Below, piece by piece: positions 53,166 to 63,039 of a stretch of 64,000 nt of DNA. This stretch comes from Bettongia penicillata ogilbyi (taxonomy: Eukaryota; Chordata; Mammalia; Diprotodontia; Potoroidae), in assembly GCA_023548195.1 (NCBI GenBank), contig JAJHZJ010000009.1:1302001-1366000 (forward strand). The letters run 5' to 3'. The notes under the pieces are model-generated. The model was not told the origin of the DNA, did not search any database, and worked only from the letters and a program-made list of their open reading frames with translations. The translations under genes were made by a program, and so were the position numbers. Each line of letters opens with the position of its first letter. Positions within the stretch are counted from its first letter, which is position 1.

Positions 53166-53315
53166 TATTACAAAGGTGCTCTGATTTCTGGTTTCAGAGT
53201 GAGCCCACTTTTCTCCTGAACTACCTGCCTCTCATATAATGGAAGGTAATTTCATGAGGAAGACAGCCCTAACAAATGAGGGGAGAAAGGCAAATATTTA
53301 TACATAGCTTTTTCA

Positions 53316-53430
53316 GTCTCTCCCATTAGAATGTAAGCTCTGTAGAGTATGAATTGTTTCTTTCTTTGTATTCGCATCCCCAACTGCTAGAGCTTAAGAG
53401 ACAGTAATGTGGGCTTGTTGATTGACTGAC
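53316..53430 (+). repeat. L2 LINE 3' end
   Basis: 'cccattagaatgtaagctct', 'tgtattcgcatccccaactg', 'gggcttgttgattgactgac'. Confidence 0.75.
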
Positions 53431-53469
53431 CCAAGAGGTAACACCTGAGCTGAGACTTGGAGGAAAATA

Positions 53470-53590
53470 AGGATAATTAACCTGCTCTGGCTAGCTCACA
53501 CAGCTGGAATGAGCATCAATAAGCAGATATATGGGAAAGCATTTGGAAAACTGCAAAGTGCTATGCAAATGCCTGATATTATTAATGCAA
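53470..53590 (+). repeat. CORE-SINE tail fragment
   Basis: 'gaaagcatttggaaaactgc', 'aaagtgctatgcaaatgcct', 'gatattatta'. Confidence 0.6.
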
Positions 53591-53639
53591 TAGCTTCCTT
53601 GCCTCTCTTATGACTTCTAACATCTCTTATTTCCAGTCT

Positions 53640-53835
53640 ATGCTGCATATCCATGCCAGACTTTGATCTTGTGTCTCCTTATTCAAAGCATTTAGTGACT
53701 CCAGATGTCCACAGGAAAAAATTCAGACCCCTTAGCCTGGCATGCAAATCCCTACACACTGGTCCCAAATTGCCCTTGTGGCTTTATCATCCCCTAGTCC
53801 CTTATATGAATAATCTAGTCCATCCAAAATGGTCT
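53640..53835 (+). repeat. L2 LINE fragment
   Basis: 'gtgtctccttattcaaagca', 'tttagtgactccagatgtcc', 'cttagcctggcatgcaaatc', 'cctacacactggtcccaaat'. The 112-codon frame at 53653-53991 spans it. Confidence 0.7.
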
Positions 53836-53999
53836 ACTGATGGGTTCCTGAGCATTCTTTTTTGTCCTTCTTCTTTTGAAGACATGCCCAGGATTGAAAT
53901 TCTGGGGTCAATCTCATTACTGATTAGGATAGGAGCTTTGCCCTGCTCGGTTTCCAACTTGGACCGGTTTGCCCCTCTTTTCACAATCTGATCCTCACC

Positions 54000-54300
54000 C
54001 ACCGGAGAAAGCTGTAAGACCTGAGCCTGAAAGGGTCAGGGTCTCACATTGCATCAGCTGTCCTGATGAATAATGAGGCCACTCGATCCAGAAGGCACAG
54101 GAGAAGAAAGTGAAGTTGGTGCCATTGCACAGCCCTCCCTCACTGAAATCAAACTCAACAGCAAGTCATGTCATCATCTTGATGTCATAATCCTCTTCCA
54201 GAACGGACAAACACAACCACCTCACCCACCTCCCCTCTATCCCTTCCAGGGGTCAACCTTATTGATGCTGAACTAGATGCAGACACCCAATTCTTATAAC
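54000..54300 (+). repeat. Third-family SINE, tail part
   Basis: 'ccattgcacagccctccctc', 'caacagcaagtcatgtcatc', 'cttgatgtcataatcctctt', 'ccagaacggacaaacacaac' match 60.07-60.26 kb closely. Confidence 0.75.
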
Positions 54301-54321
54301 CCACTATAACTCAGAATTCTT

Positions 54322-54965
54322 TTTTTTAAATTTTTTTTTATTTTTTCCACCAACTACATGTTAAAACAAGCTTTTTAACAATTTTTTTTGTTTTGAGTTC
54401 CAAATTCTATCCCTCCCTCCTTCTCTTCTCTCCCCTTCTCCCTCCCTGAGATGGTATACAATCAGATAAAGGTTATACATGTGTCATCATGTAAAGCATT
54501 TCCATATTAGTCATTTTGTACAGGAAGACTTGAATAAAAGGGAAAAAATGAAAGAAAGTGAAAAACAGCATGCTTCAGTCTGTATTCAATCAATATCAGT
54601 TCTTTCTCTGAAGGCAGAGAGCATGGATTATCATTAGTCCTTTGGGATTTTCTTGGATCATTGTATCACTGAGAATAGATCAATCACTTATAGCTCTTCA
54701 TGGAACAATATTGCTGTTACTGTGTATAAAGTTCTCTCCTGGTTTTGTTTACTTCACTTTGCATCAGATCAAGTAAGTCTTTCCAGGTTTTTCTGAAATC
54801 ATCCTGTATGGCATTTCTTATAACACAGTAATATTCCATTACAATCTGTACCACAATTTGTTTAGCCATTCACCAATTGATGGATATCCCTTCGATTTCC
54901 AATTGGTATTAGTGGTATTGCTGGATCAAAGGGCATGTGCAGTTTTATAGTCCCTTGGATATATA
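54322..54965 (-). mobile_element. L1 insertion, 5' truncated, with target-site duplication
   Basis: T-rich start is the antisense poly(A). Then 'gttttgagttccaaattcta', 'gtaaagcatttccatattag', 'ccaggtttttctgaaatcat', 'gtaatattccattacaatct', 'gccattcaccaattgatgga', 'tattagtggtattgctggat'. Flanks tataactcagaattctt (54305-54321) and tataactccgaattctt (54966-54982) agree at 16 of 17 bases. Compared with the 985-1880 copy there is a small internal gap near 54905. No coding capacity. Confidence 0.9.
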
Positions 54966-55049
54966 TATAACTCCGAATTCTTACACTCCGATCTATTAAC
55001 CTCAGTTTCCCTAGTAGCTGGGTTATAGGCATGCAACTCCAAGCTTTCT

Positions 55050-55250
55050 TTTGAGGCAGCTAGTCTAGCACACAGAATTCTGCTTTTGGAATTGAGGGAC
55101 CTGGGTCTGAATCTTGCTTCATGCACTTGCTATCTGATTGTAGGTAAGTCACTGAAACCTTTCTCAGCCCTGTTTCCTTTTCTACTAAATGGGGTAACAC
55201 TAACACCTATTGCACAATGTCATGAGGAACAAATATATAAATTCCTTTTT
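55050..55250 (+). repeat. MIR-type SINE
   Basis: 'ggcagctagtctagcacaca', 'gacctgggtctgaatcttgc', 'ctatctgattgtaggtaagt', 'ctactaaatggggtaacact'. Confidence 0.65.
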
Positions 55251-55254
55251 CAGT

Positions 55255-55655
55255 GTCAAATACTTACGGTGCTGAACAAAGATCCCCAGTGCTGTAGGAT
55301 GGAGCCTAGAATCTGCACCCATTTGAACCTGTCGGTCCCCTTTCCTCTTCTAAATTGTGGTAGACTGGATCTTTCCAGGTCCCCCAGACTATAGAGTGAA
55401 TGAATTAGGAATCACCAACTTCAGTCATTCTCTTAAAACAGAGGAAGACTAGACCTTACACTTTGTCATGTCATTGTATCCTAAGGTCCTATGTGTCCAC
55501 AACCTCTCCAACTCCTAAACTCTCCAGACCTACAGACTTGTCACCTGATCTGACAATGCGGGACCCCTAGTCCTCACCAGTCTCCTTGTGACTGAATCCA
55601 TTAGGGTCTCTGGATCTTTACATCAGGCTTACAACTAAACTTTCCATACCTCCAT
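55255..55655. other. No recognised feature
   Basis: Contains C/T-rich text but no repeat I can name. Confidence 0.35.
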
Positions 55656-55659
55656 CCCT

Positions 55660-55785
55660 CTAATTATAACATAAGCTTCTTATGAGGAGAGACAGTCTCA
55701 ATTTCTCTGTCTGTATCTCTAATACAATGTTTGGCATACAGTAAGTACTTAATATCTGATAAATACTTAATAAATACTTTTCTAT
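55660..55785 (+). repeat. L2 LINE 3' end
   Basis: 'aatgtttggcatacagtaag', 'tacttaatatctgataaata', 'cttaataaatactt'. Confidence 0.75.
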
Positions 55786-56045
55786 CTAGCTAGATGACAC
55801 AATGAAATAGATCACTGGACCTATAGTCAGGAAGGTTTGAGTTCAAATCAGGCTCAGTCATTTAATAGCTATGTGACTCTGGGCAAGTTACAACCTCACA
55901 CCTGCCTCAGTTTCCTCACCTGTAAAATTGGGATAATAATAGCACCAACTCTCGGGATTTTTGTGAGGACCAAATGAAATAACATACAGAAAGCACTTTG
56001 AAAACTTGAAAATGCTCTATAAATGCTAGCTAATTTTTTTTTTCA
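55786..56045 (+). repeat. CORE-SINE with L2-like tail, nearly full length
   Basis: 'ctagctagatgacacaatga', 'gtttgagttcaaatcaggct', 'agctatgtgactctgggcaa', 'ataatagcaccaactctcgg', 'gctctataaatgctagctaa'. Confidence 0.85.
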
Positions 56046-56084
56046 TTCATTTGGCACCCAAAAGAAGAACCAGGAACAATGAGA

Positions 56085-56310
56085 AGTGGCAAAAAGGAAG
56101 TTTTAGGTTCAAAGCCAGGAAAAACTTCCTAATGATTAAAGCTAGGTAGTGATAATCCTCTTCCAGAATGGAAGGTAGTGAGTTTCCCATCACTGGAAGT
56201 CTTCAAGCAGAGGCTGAGCTACCACTTTCCAGGTATATCGTAATGAGGCTTCTTTGGGGCATATGAATCGGCCGTTGAGGTCCCTTCTAAGAATCTATGA
56301 TTCTCTGTGC
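56085..56310 (+). repeat. CR1/L3-type LINE 3' end
   Basis: 'ggaaaaacttcctaatgatt', 'ggaaggtagtgagtttccca', 'tcactggaagtcttcaagca', 'gaggctgagctaccactttc', 'ggtcccttctaagaatctat'. Confidence 0.8.
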
Positions 56311-56489
56311 TCCATCCCTTGGTTTGTTTGTTTCTCCTCTGGTCTCTCCCACAGGTTCCCTGGTGAAATTGTCCTCTACAAATACTCCACCTCCTCCCAT
56401 GGGCACCAGAATTCCTAGTTACATACAGCTCTGCTTCTCGTTTCCTGTTTTACATCGCTCTTGACCTTTTCATATGGATGTGTCCTATG

Positions 56490-56580
56490 TCCCCATTTGC
56501 CCTATTAGCCTTCTCTGTGTTCATTACTGTGTATAGCTCAGGAAAAGCAGCAAGTGTTCAATAAATACTAGATGACAAGT
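56490..56580 (+). repeat. L2 LINE 3' end, weak
   Basis: 'gctcaggaaaagcagcaagt', 'gttcaataaatactagatga'. Confidence 0.45.
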
Positions 56581-56599
56581 TGGTTGACAGCACCTATGA

Positions 56600-57570
56600 G
56601 AGCGGGAAGGGACTTGGCAATTATCTCTCTCAATCCCTTCCTTTTACAAATGAGAAAATAGTCTCGGAGAGAAGGATCAGCTCACACACTAATAGCTAAT
56701 ATTTCTAGACATACCGTGACCTTCTCAGGCTAGTCTCAGTACCCCTGTGTGCTGTGCTCTCCTCTCCATGTTGTCTGAAGGTGGATGATAGACATTGGAG
56801 AGTGGAGTTAGAGAAATGTGTTCCCTGGGAACTGTGTGGGTGGCTGACTTAATGGAGGTTTCTGTCTAATATTTACCTCTCAGATGCAGGCTCACTCAGT
56901 AACCACAATATATTGACAAGACCCTTTCACTTTAAAGGAAGGGGGAGGGGGTCTTGTCAATGGTGCCTGAGATATTCTGGGCTCCAAACCACATCTCCTG
57001 CTATCACCAATAACCTCATTATAACAAATGACCTCATTATCACCCTGGACCTGCCTAGCCAGGAGGCCTAGGGAGGGGGCCTCGAGGGGTGTCCAGAGGG
57101 ATTTCAGCCACAGGTCCATCACTGTGAAGAGCTGTGGAGAACAAATAACATTTAAATCTTAAACCTTCATCCCTAGAGGGGTTCCATGGTTGCAGAGTCC
57201 TGGCAATTAGCCTAGGACCTGCTACTAGCATCTTAGATTGCATCATGCAAGAGGAGTTCGCCAGTAATCCCCAGAGATTTAGCAAAGGGCTCTTCCTTGG
57301 AGAAATTCTATTTTCTAGGCTGGGCGTATAAAGGATAGCCTCTCTCACTATCTAGCCAGTAGAAAGAGCATCACAACTATTCATACTGATTGGATGAACT
57401 GACGACCAGAATTCCAGAGAGATGGAGGATAACCAGGACTTATTGTATTCCCTGCCACTGCATCTTAAAATCCTTAGACCCTTACCATCATGCCCTCCCA
57501 AACACAGTCATATTCATTACTAGTACACCCTAAGGAATCTTGGGTCTTTGCAGACACCCTCCAACTGAAT
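56600..57570. other. Unassigned, with a short inverted repeat
   Basis: Antisense MIR text may occupy 56590-56690 ('ccttttacaaatgagaaaat'). The rest is not recognised. A 97-codon minus-strand frame (57055-57348) ends DTPRGPLPRPPG but has no known domain. 'gggcgtataaaggatagcct' near 57323 is TATA-like. Confidence 0.3.
56912..56961. repeat. Perfect 13-bp inverted repeat
   Basis: attgacaagaccc (56912-56924) and gggtcttgtcaat (56949-56961) are exact reverse complements with a 24-base spacer that is G-rich on its right side. Confidence 0.9.
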
Positions 57571-57574
57571 TCTT

Positions 57575-57765
57575 TTAAATATGTTGTCTTCTGCCACTAG
57601 TGTGAGCAACTTGAGAGCAGAGAATGTATGTGCATGTGTATGTGTGCGTGTGTACGTGTGTGTATGTGTATGTGTGTGTGCGTGTGTATGTGTGTGTGTG
57701 TGTTTTCAATTTACATCCCTAGTACTTAGCAGATGCTTGGCACATACAGTAAGCTCTTATAAAGG
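57575..57765 (+). repeat. L2 LINE 3' end with a GT-rich microsatellite inside
   Basis: 'actagtgtgagcaacttgag' before and 'tccctagtacttagcagatg', 'cttggcacatacagtaagct' after a GTGT/GTAT tract at about 57628-57702. Confidence 0.75.
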
Positions 57766-57936
57766 CCTCTTCATTTATGCATTCATCCCCCAAGCTGTCT
57801 CCTCTGTTTCAGCTCTCATCTCTGTCTTCTCCATAAAGTCCTACCAAACCCAGAAATCCTTCCTAGATTATCTACCATGGGATTCTCTCTCACTCACTAT
57901 TTGCTAGCTTTTTCATGTGGGTAATATAACTAAATG

Positions 57937-58180
57937 GGCCAGGTAGATGGCGCAGAGTGCTGGACCTGAAGTCAGAAAGACATCTTTCTGAGTACAAATC
58001 TGGCCATAGATATTGAACATCTGTGTGAATCTGGGCAAATGTGCACCCTGTTTACCTCAGTTTCCTCAACTGTAAAATGAACTGAAGAAGGAAGTGGCAA
58101 ACCTAGTATTTTTGCCAAGAAAACTCTGAATACAGTCACAAAGAGTTGAATACAACTGAAAATAAGTGAGCAAAATACAG
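57937..58180 (+). repeat. Mar-1 CORE-SINE, nearly full length
   Basis: 'ccaggtagatggcgcagagt', 'ctgagtacaaatctggccat', 'gtaaaatgaactgaagaagg', 'gccaagaaaactctgaatac', 'cacaaagagttgaatacaac'. Confidence 0.88.
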
Positions 58181-58184
58181 ATAA

Positions 58185-58678
58185 ATTGCTAAAAGTCAGA
58201 GACTCATCAGAGGGAGGAAGAGAATTGTTTGTTTATGTATGGACTCAAGTTCAAGTCTTTTCCTATTTCTCAAATTAAGTGTGACCTGTCCGGTGTTTAT
58301 TTAATGTTCTGCTAGTCTGAGTGCTTGCACAGGGACATAGGGTCCTTTTCCTTTTTGTGTGGAGACCAATACATGAGGCAAACTCTAATGTTCTCATGGA
58401 AAAATTTGGGTAGGAACAAACACAAGTCAAACTGTTTGAAAGGAAATCCAGAGTGGATGCATGAGGCAAAATGATTACTGAATAAGACATCCCCAAGATT
58501 GGATCCTATTCATGTAAAACCAGAGCTTCAGTTCTGGGATCCTGTCTATCAGTATTTAAATAGTTTTCAAATCTTTGTTTCAAATACTATATCTTCCAAA
58601 CCATTTTATTTGCTAATCTGTTTGCCTCCATTAGGGTTGTCCATTTCCCCACAGCTGGCCAACTCTATATCTAGAATT
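58185..58678. other. No recognised feature
   Basis: Frames of 63 and 73 codons without motif. Confidence 0.35.
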
Positions 58679-58680
58679 CT

Positions 58681-58922
58681 AGGCAGCTAAGTGGTTCAAC
58701 GAATCAAGCATTGGACCTGGAGTTAGAAAGATGAGTTCAAAGCCAACCTCAGTCACTTAATAGCTGTGTGACCTTGGGTAAGTCAATTAATTTCTGTCTT
58801 ATTTTCTTCATTTGTAAAATGGGAATATTATTAACATTTGTCTCTCAAGGTTGTTGTGAGGATAAAATGAAAGAGTATATGTAAAACTCTTTGTAAGCCT
58901 AAAGGTGCTATATAAATGCTTT
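58681..58922 (+). repeat. CORE-SINE with L2-like tail, full length
   Basis: 'ggcagctaagtggttcaacg', 'gatgagttcaaagccaacct', 'tagctgtgtgaccttgggta', 'caaggttgttgtgaggataa', 'aaaggtgctatataaatgct'. Confidence 0.88.
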
Positions 58923-58924
58923 CC

Positions 58925-59145
58925 TGTTGTTCATTTCTCAGTCATAGTTAACTCTTTGTGACCCCATTTGGAGTTTCCTTGGCAAAGATACTAATGTGGT
59001 TTGCCATTTCCTTCTTCGGCCCATTTGACAGATAAGGAAACTGAGGCAAACAGAGTAAAATGACTTGCCTATGGCCACTAGTAAGTGTCTGAAGTCAGAT
59101 TTAAAGTCAGGAAGATGAGTCTTCTTAACTCCAAGCTAGCTATTA
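58925..59145 (-). repeat. Mar-1 CORE-SINE, nearly full length
   Basis: 'gttcatttctcagtcatagt', 'taactctttgtgaccccatt', 'gtttgccatttccttcttcg', 'gataaggaaactgaggcaaa'. It sits tail to tail with the 58681-58922 copy, almost without spacer. Confidence 0.9.
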
Positions 59146-59264
59146 TTATTCTAAGCCATGAAGCAGAGATTTCACACAGTGAGCTCAATATATTTTTAGG
59201 AGTCTGAACCCCAAAAGAGTCTGCTAAAAGCTATGCATCCATGACTTCAGGTGATCATTAGAGT

Positions 59265-59385
59265 TATCCTGTTAATGAAATACTTTATTATTCTTGCTTT
59301 CCAGATGATGAAACTGGGTCTCTGGACTTAAATTATATTCCCAGGATCATATCACTAGTCAACATCTGAGGCAGGTGTCTGTCCA
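59265..59385 (-). repeat. MIR-type relic
   Basis: 'tccagatgatgaaactgggt', 'cccaggatcatatcactagt'. Confidence 0.5.
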
Positions 59386-59449
59386 CTCAAAGGGCTTATC
59401 TCACCTCTCTCTCTTCTTATCCTCAGCACCTGAATTTCAGATCTTTAAA

Positions 59450-59780
59450 AATACTCTTGAAAAGTCTGAACGACTGGGAAGTTCTTGAGCATTTTTTCCC
59501 TTAAGTGATGGTTAGGAACCTATCTGGGGTGAGTGGCCCTGCTGCATTATTTAACCTACTCATCACCTTTTGCTGATAATGGGTAAGTGGGTGGGGCTAC
59601 CTCTCAGCCCATCCATAATGTATGGGCTATCTGGCAGCTGAACGGGCTCCCTGCCAAAGATGGCAGGGGGGCGTCAAAGGAATTGCAGGGCTTTGAAGGG
59701 TTTTGCCACAGGCCTCTTTATCTGAAGTGGTGAGTGCAGCATCTGCTGAGATTTTCTATTTCCTGATATGCTATAGCCCT
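59450..59780. other. Non-repeat island, possible conserved element
   Basis: No repeat text. 'accttttgctgataatgggt', 'agtgggtggggctacctctc', 'ggctatctggcagctgaacg' and 'gcctctttatctgaagtggt' include GATA-, GC-box- and E-box-like words. Inferred only. Confidence 0.3.
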
Positions 59781-60024
59781 TGAAAAAAGCCTGGGAAGTT
59801 GGGGGAAGTTTGACATCAGCATCTCTTTCTTTCCTTTTCCCTCTCTTCCTCTTTCTTCCTCATCCTTCCACACATTTCAGAAACTCCAGGTCCCAGTACC
59901 CTCTCCTCTTACAGACAGCTGCTCTCAGGGAATACTTCAATAACACACTGAAGGCAGGGCCTGGATCTTTATTATTTTTCTTTAATCTCCCCTTTCTGGT
60001 GCTTCCTCTAAGATTACCAACCAC

Positions 60025-60262
60025 TCACTAGCTGTGTGTCACACATACACAGCTAGTGTGTGACCTTGGGTAAGTCACTTAACCCCAATTGCCTCATCCT
60101 GGGTCATCTCCAGTCATCCTGATGAATATCTGGTCACTGGATTCAGATGGCTCTGGAGGAGAAGTGAGGCTAGTGAGCTGCACAGCCCTCCCTCACTCAA
60201 AACAAACTCAAGTGCAAGTCATGTCATCATTTCTCTGATGGCAACAAAGGACAAATACATCG
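60025..60262 (+). repeat. Third-family SINE
   Basis: 'gaccttgggtaagtcactta', 'accccaattgcctcatcctg', 'ctccagtcatcctgatgaat', 'gctgcacagccctccctcac', 'gtgcaagtcatgtcatcatt', 'ggcaacaaaggacaaata'. This is the most complete copy of the family here. Its CORE start holds a 12-bp inverted repeat at 60026-60058. Confidence 0.82.
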
Positions 60263-60302
60263 ACCATGTGCTCTATGTAAATCTTATTCTTACAGAGTGG
60301 TT

Positions 60303-60416
60303 TGCATGCTGTTTCCTTCATTAGAATGTGAATTCTTTTAGGGTTGGGACAATGTTTTTGCTTTTCTTTGTAACCTCAGCTCTGAGCCAATATCCTGACA
60401 TGTTGTAGGTACTTTT
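60303..60416 (+). repeat. L2 LINE 3' end split by a Mar-1
   Basis: 'tccttcattagaatgtgaat', 'cttttagggttgggacaatg', 'gttgtaggtactt'. The expected continuation resumes after the SINE. Confidence 0.75.
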
Positions 60417-60677
60417 ACTGTTGCTTGGTCATTTTTTCAGTCATTTCCAACTCTTTATGACCCCATTTGGGGTTTTCTTGGCACAGATCCTAGAGTGGTT
60501 TGCCATTTCCTCCTCCAGTTCACGTAACAGATGAGGAAACTAAGGTAAAGAGGGTTAAGTGACTTACCCAAGGTCACACAGCTAGTCAATATCTGTGGTC
60601 AGATTTGAACTCAGAAAAATTAGTCTTCCTGACTCCAGGTCCAACACTGTCCACTTCAGCACCTAGCTGACCTCACA
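60415..60677 (-). repeat. Mar-1 CORE-SINE with target-site duplication
   Basis: 'tcagtcatttccaactcttt', 'atgaccccatttggggtttt', 'gagtggtttgccatttcctc', 'gtgacttacccaaggtcaca', 'ttcagcacctagctga'. Flanks gtaggtactt (60405-60414) and gtagatactt (60678-60687) agree at 9 of 10. Confidence 0.92.
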
Positions 60678-60761
60678 GTAGATACTTCATGTTATCAACT
60701 GACAGACTCTTCCCTGCAAAGCTTAGTGAAATGTAGATGTTAAATATTTCCCTGAAGGAAT

Positions 60762-61012
60762 TAATAATAATAGGTAACTTTTCTATAGTACTGTGCCAGG
60801 CACTGCGCTAAGCATTTTCTAACTATTAACTCCTTTGATGCTCATAACAGTTCTGGGAGCTGGGCACTATTATTTCCCCCATTTTACAGAGGAGAAAACT
60901 GTGATTTGCCCAAGGTGACACAAGTAGATGGAGTTTGGGGTGGGATTTGAATTCAGATCTTCCTGACTCCAATCTCAGAGTTCTCTAGCCACTGAACCAC
61001 CTAGCTGAATGA
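60762..61012 (-). repeat. CORE-SINE with L2-like tail, nearly full length
   Basis: 'aataataataggtaactttt', 'gccaggcactgcgctaagca', 'ccattttacagaggagaaaa', 'tttgaattcagatcttcctg', 'cactgaaccacctagctgaa'. Confidence 0.85.
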
Positions 61013-61395
61013 ACTATGAACATAAGTCACTGATCAATTTAAAAAGGAGTGTAGAGATCATCCAGTCCGACTTTTTCATTTTATAGACATGGAAAATGGA
61101 GGCTTAGAAATGTAAGATGAGTTATTAACAGGTACTTGGGTAGCAAAGGGCAAAGGAGTGAAAACCAGGTGAAGCAATAAATGCAGCGAGGAGATAGGTG
61201 ACCTGGATCTCTGAGTCCTCCCCCTACCCCCTGCTCCACTGCCAGTTCACTGCCAGTACCCACTGGTACTGAAACCCTGCACTAGGACCACCAAACTATT
61301 TGCTGTCCCTTTGAAAATGTCTGATGCTTCCCCATCTCCTCATGGACCTACACACCATTTCTACTTCATCTTTTGAATTCTGGCTCCAAAGCCAG
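61013..61395. other. Mostly unassigned
   Basis: A worn MIR-type piece may lie at 61040-61110 ('tcattttatagacatggaaa'). Otherwise nothing seen. Confidence 0.35.
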
Positions 61396-61399
61396 CTCC

Positions 61400-61690
61400 C
61401 CCAGAAAGCTTTCCTTGAGGCTTCCCTCATCCCTTGCCTACAGGGATTCCTCAATTGATCTCAAAGGATTTTGCCCATCTCTTATACACTTTACACTTTT
61501 TATATTATCTTTTCCATTATGGTTATTTGCATATATGTCTTATTTATGTGTTTGTATACATGTCTTATCACATCCATTAGTCTGTAAGCATCTTGAGAAC
61601 AAAGACCATAGCTCATTGATGTTTGTATTATCTCCAGAACAGTCCATTACACACAGTCACCACTTAATACATGGATGCTGGAGTAAACCA
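61400..61690 (+). repeat. L2 LINE 3' region
   Basis: 'gaaagctttccttgaggctt', 'cattagtctgtaagcatctt', 'gagaacaaagaccatagctc', 'cagtcaccacttaatacatg'. The 111-codon frame at 61373-61708 is this L2. Confidence 0.75.
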
Positions 61691-62092
61691 TCAGTCATTT
61701 ATACCTAGTGGGGATGAAGAATCTGAGAGCAGTATTGGACAGTAGGAGAAAGTGAGAGACCCAAAGGATTTTGGGTAGAGAGGGACAATGGCTTCATAGA
61801 CTCTAGGGCATGCCCTAAGCTCCACTTTCCATCTATGATTATCAAGTCAATGTGCATTTATTAAGCACTTACTATATACGAAGCAAGTCATCTCTTTCTT
61901 GTTTTTTGTGGGTTCGTTGTTTTTTTTGGCATACAAGTACACGGATTTAAAGAGGACAGATGTTGTATGCCACTATTTGATTTTTTTTCTTTTCTTATTT
62001 GCTGTAAACTCCCTCTTCCCACATATGGGGGAGTGCTTTGAAAAGCATAAAATATCCTAAATAGATACATATGCAATGAATCAAAGGAGGCA
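61691..62092. other. Mostly unassigned
   Basis: A short LINE 3' piece at 61843-61885 ('gtcaatgtgcatttattaag', 'cacttactatatac'), then T-rich text. No gene seen. Confidence 0.35.
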
Positions 62093-62190
62093 GCCTGAAC
62101 TAATAAAAAGAGCCCTAGGCTAGAAGTCAGGAGATTGCGTTTCTGGTCTGATCTCTGCTGCAAGTTAGTTGTGTGACCTTGGACAAGCTA
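62093..62190 (+). repeat. MIR-type SINE fragment
   Basis: 'agagccctaggctagaagtc', 'gttagttgtgtgaccttgga'. Confidence 0.65.
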
Positions 62191-62199
62191 GAGTTTCTC

Positions 62200-62645
62200 A
62201 TTATGTCAGAGCTGGAAAGGACCCTAGGAATCATCTTCTAGTCCAAACCTTTCACTTTTTCCAGAGGAGTAGAACTGTTACTGTTCAGTCATTTCAGTCA
62301 TATCCAACTCTTTGTGACCCCGCGATGCTGGAGTGGTTTGCCATTTCCTTCTCCATCTCATTTTACAGATGAGGAAACTGAGGCAAACAGGGTGAAGTGA
62401 TTTACCCAGAATTGCAGAGCTGGTGTTGGAGGCTAGAACTGAACTTAGGTCTTCCTGACTGCAGGACTGCACTCTATCCAGTGGTGCAGTGGCACCACCT
62501 AACCTTGGCAGAGGAGGAGGAGAAGGAGGTCTAGAAAAGGTAGTGACTTGGCCAGCGTCTCACAGCTAATTAACAACAGAGGCAAAATTGAAACTAGGTG
62601 TTCCACATCCAAATTCAATGATCTTTTCACTACACTCACACTGCT
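62200..62645 (-). repeat. MIR-type relic split by a Mar-1
   Basis: 'gtcagagctggaaaggaccc', 'tctagtccaaacctttcact' before and 'gtagtgacttggccagcgtc', 'tcacagctaattaacaacag' after the SINE. Confidence 0.65.
62277..62506 (-). repeat. Mar-1 CORE-SINE with a short internal deletion
   Basis: 'tcagtcatttcagtcatatc', 'caactctttgtgacccc', then directly 'gctggagtggtttgccattt', lacking the usual atttggggttttcttggcaa block. The remainder 'gatgaggaaactgaggcaaa', 'gcactctatccag' is normal. Confidence 0.88.
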
Positions 62646-62849
62646 TTTTACTTAATCTTTGAGCCTCAGTGGTTTCACTTGGAAGATGGGAACAATCATT
62701 CCCTTCTTCCTCAATGTCAGGAGGTTTTCTTTATAGTCAAACGAGATAATAGAGAACAACAACTTTGAAAAAGTATGAATGTGGCAAAGAGACAGACAGA
62801 CAGTAGAAAGAGACAGAGAAAAGAATAGGGACTGAATCTATAATTCCAT

Positions 62850-63035
62850 TAGGAATTAGTTAAGAAGACCTAAGTTCTAATCTTGCTCCTGCCTGAATAC
62901 CTCAGCTTCCTTATCTGTAAAATGGGGATATAATCACATCTGTAACTCAAGATCATTATAAAGATAAAATGAGATAATGTATATAAAAGGATTTTGTAAA
63001 ACTTATAGTATTGTATAAGCACTAGCTATTATTAT
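62850..63035 (+). repeat. CORE-SINE (MIR type)
   Basis: 'gtaaaatggggatataatca', 'aaagataaaatgagataatg', 'gtataagcactagctattat'. Confidence 0.7.
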
Positions 63036-63039
63036 TTTT

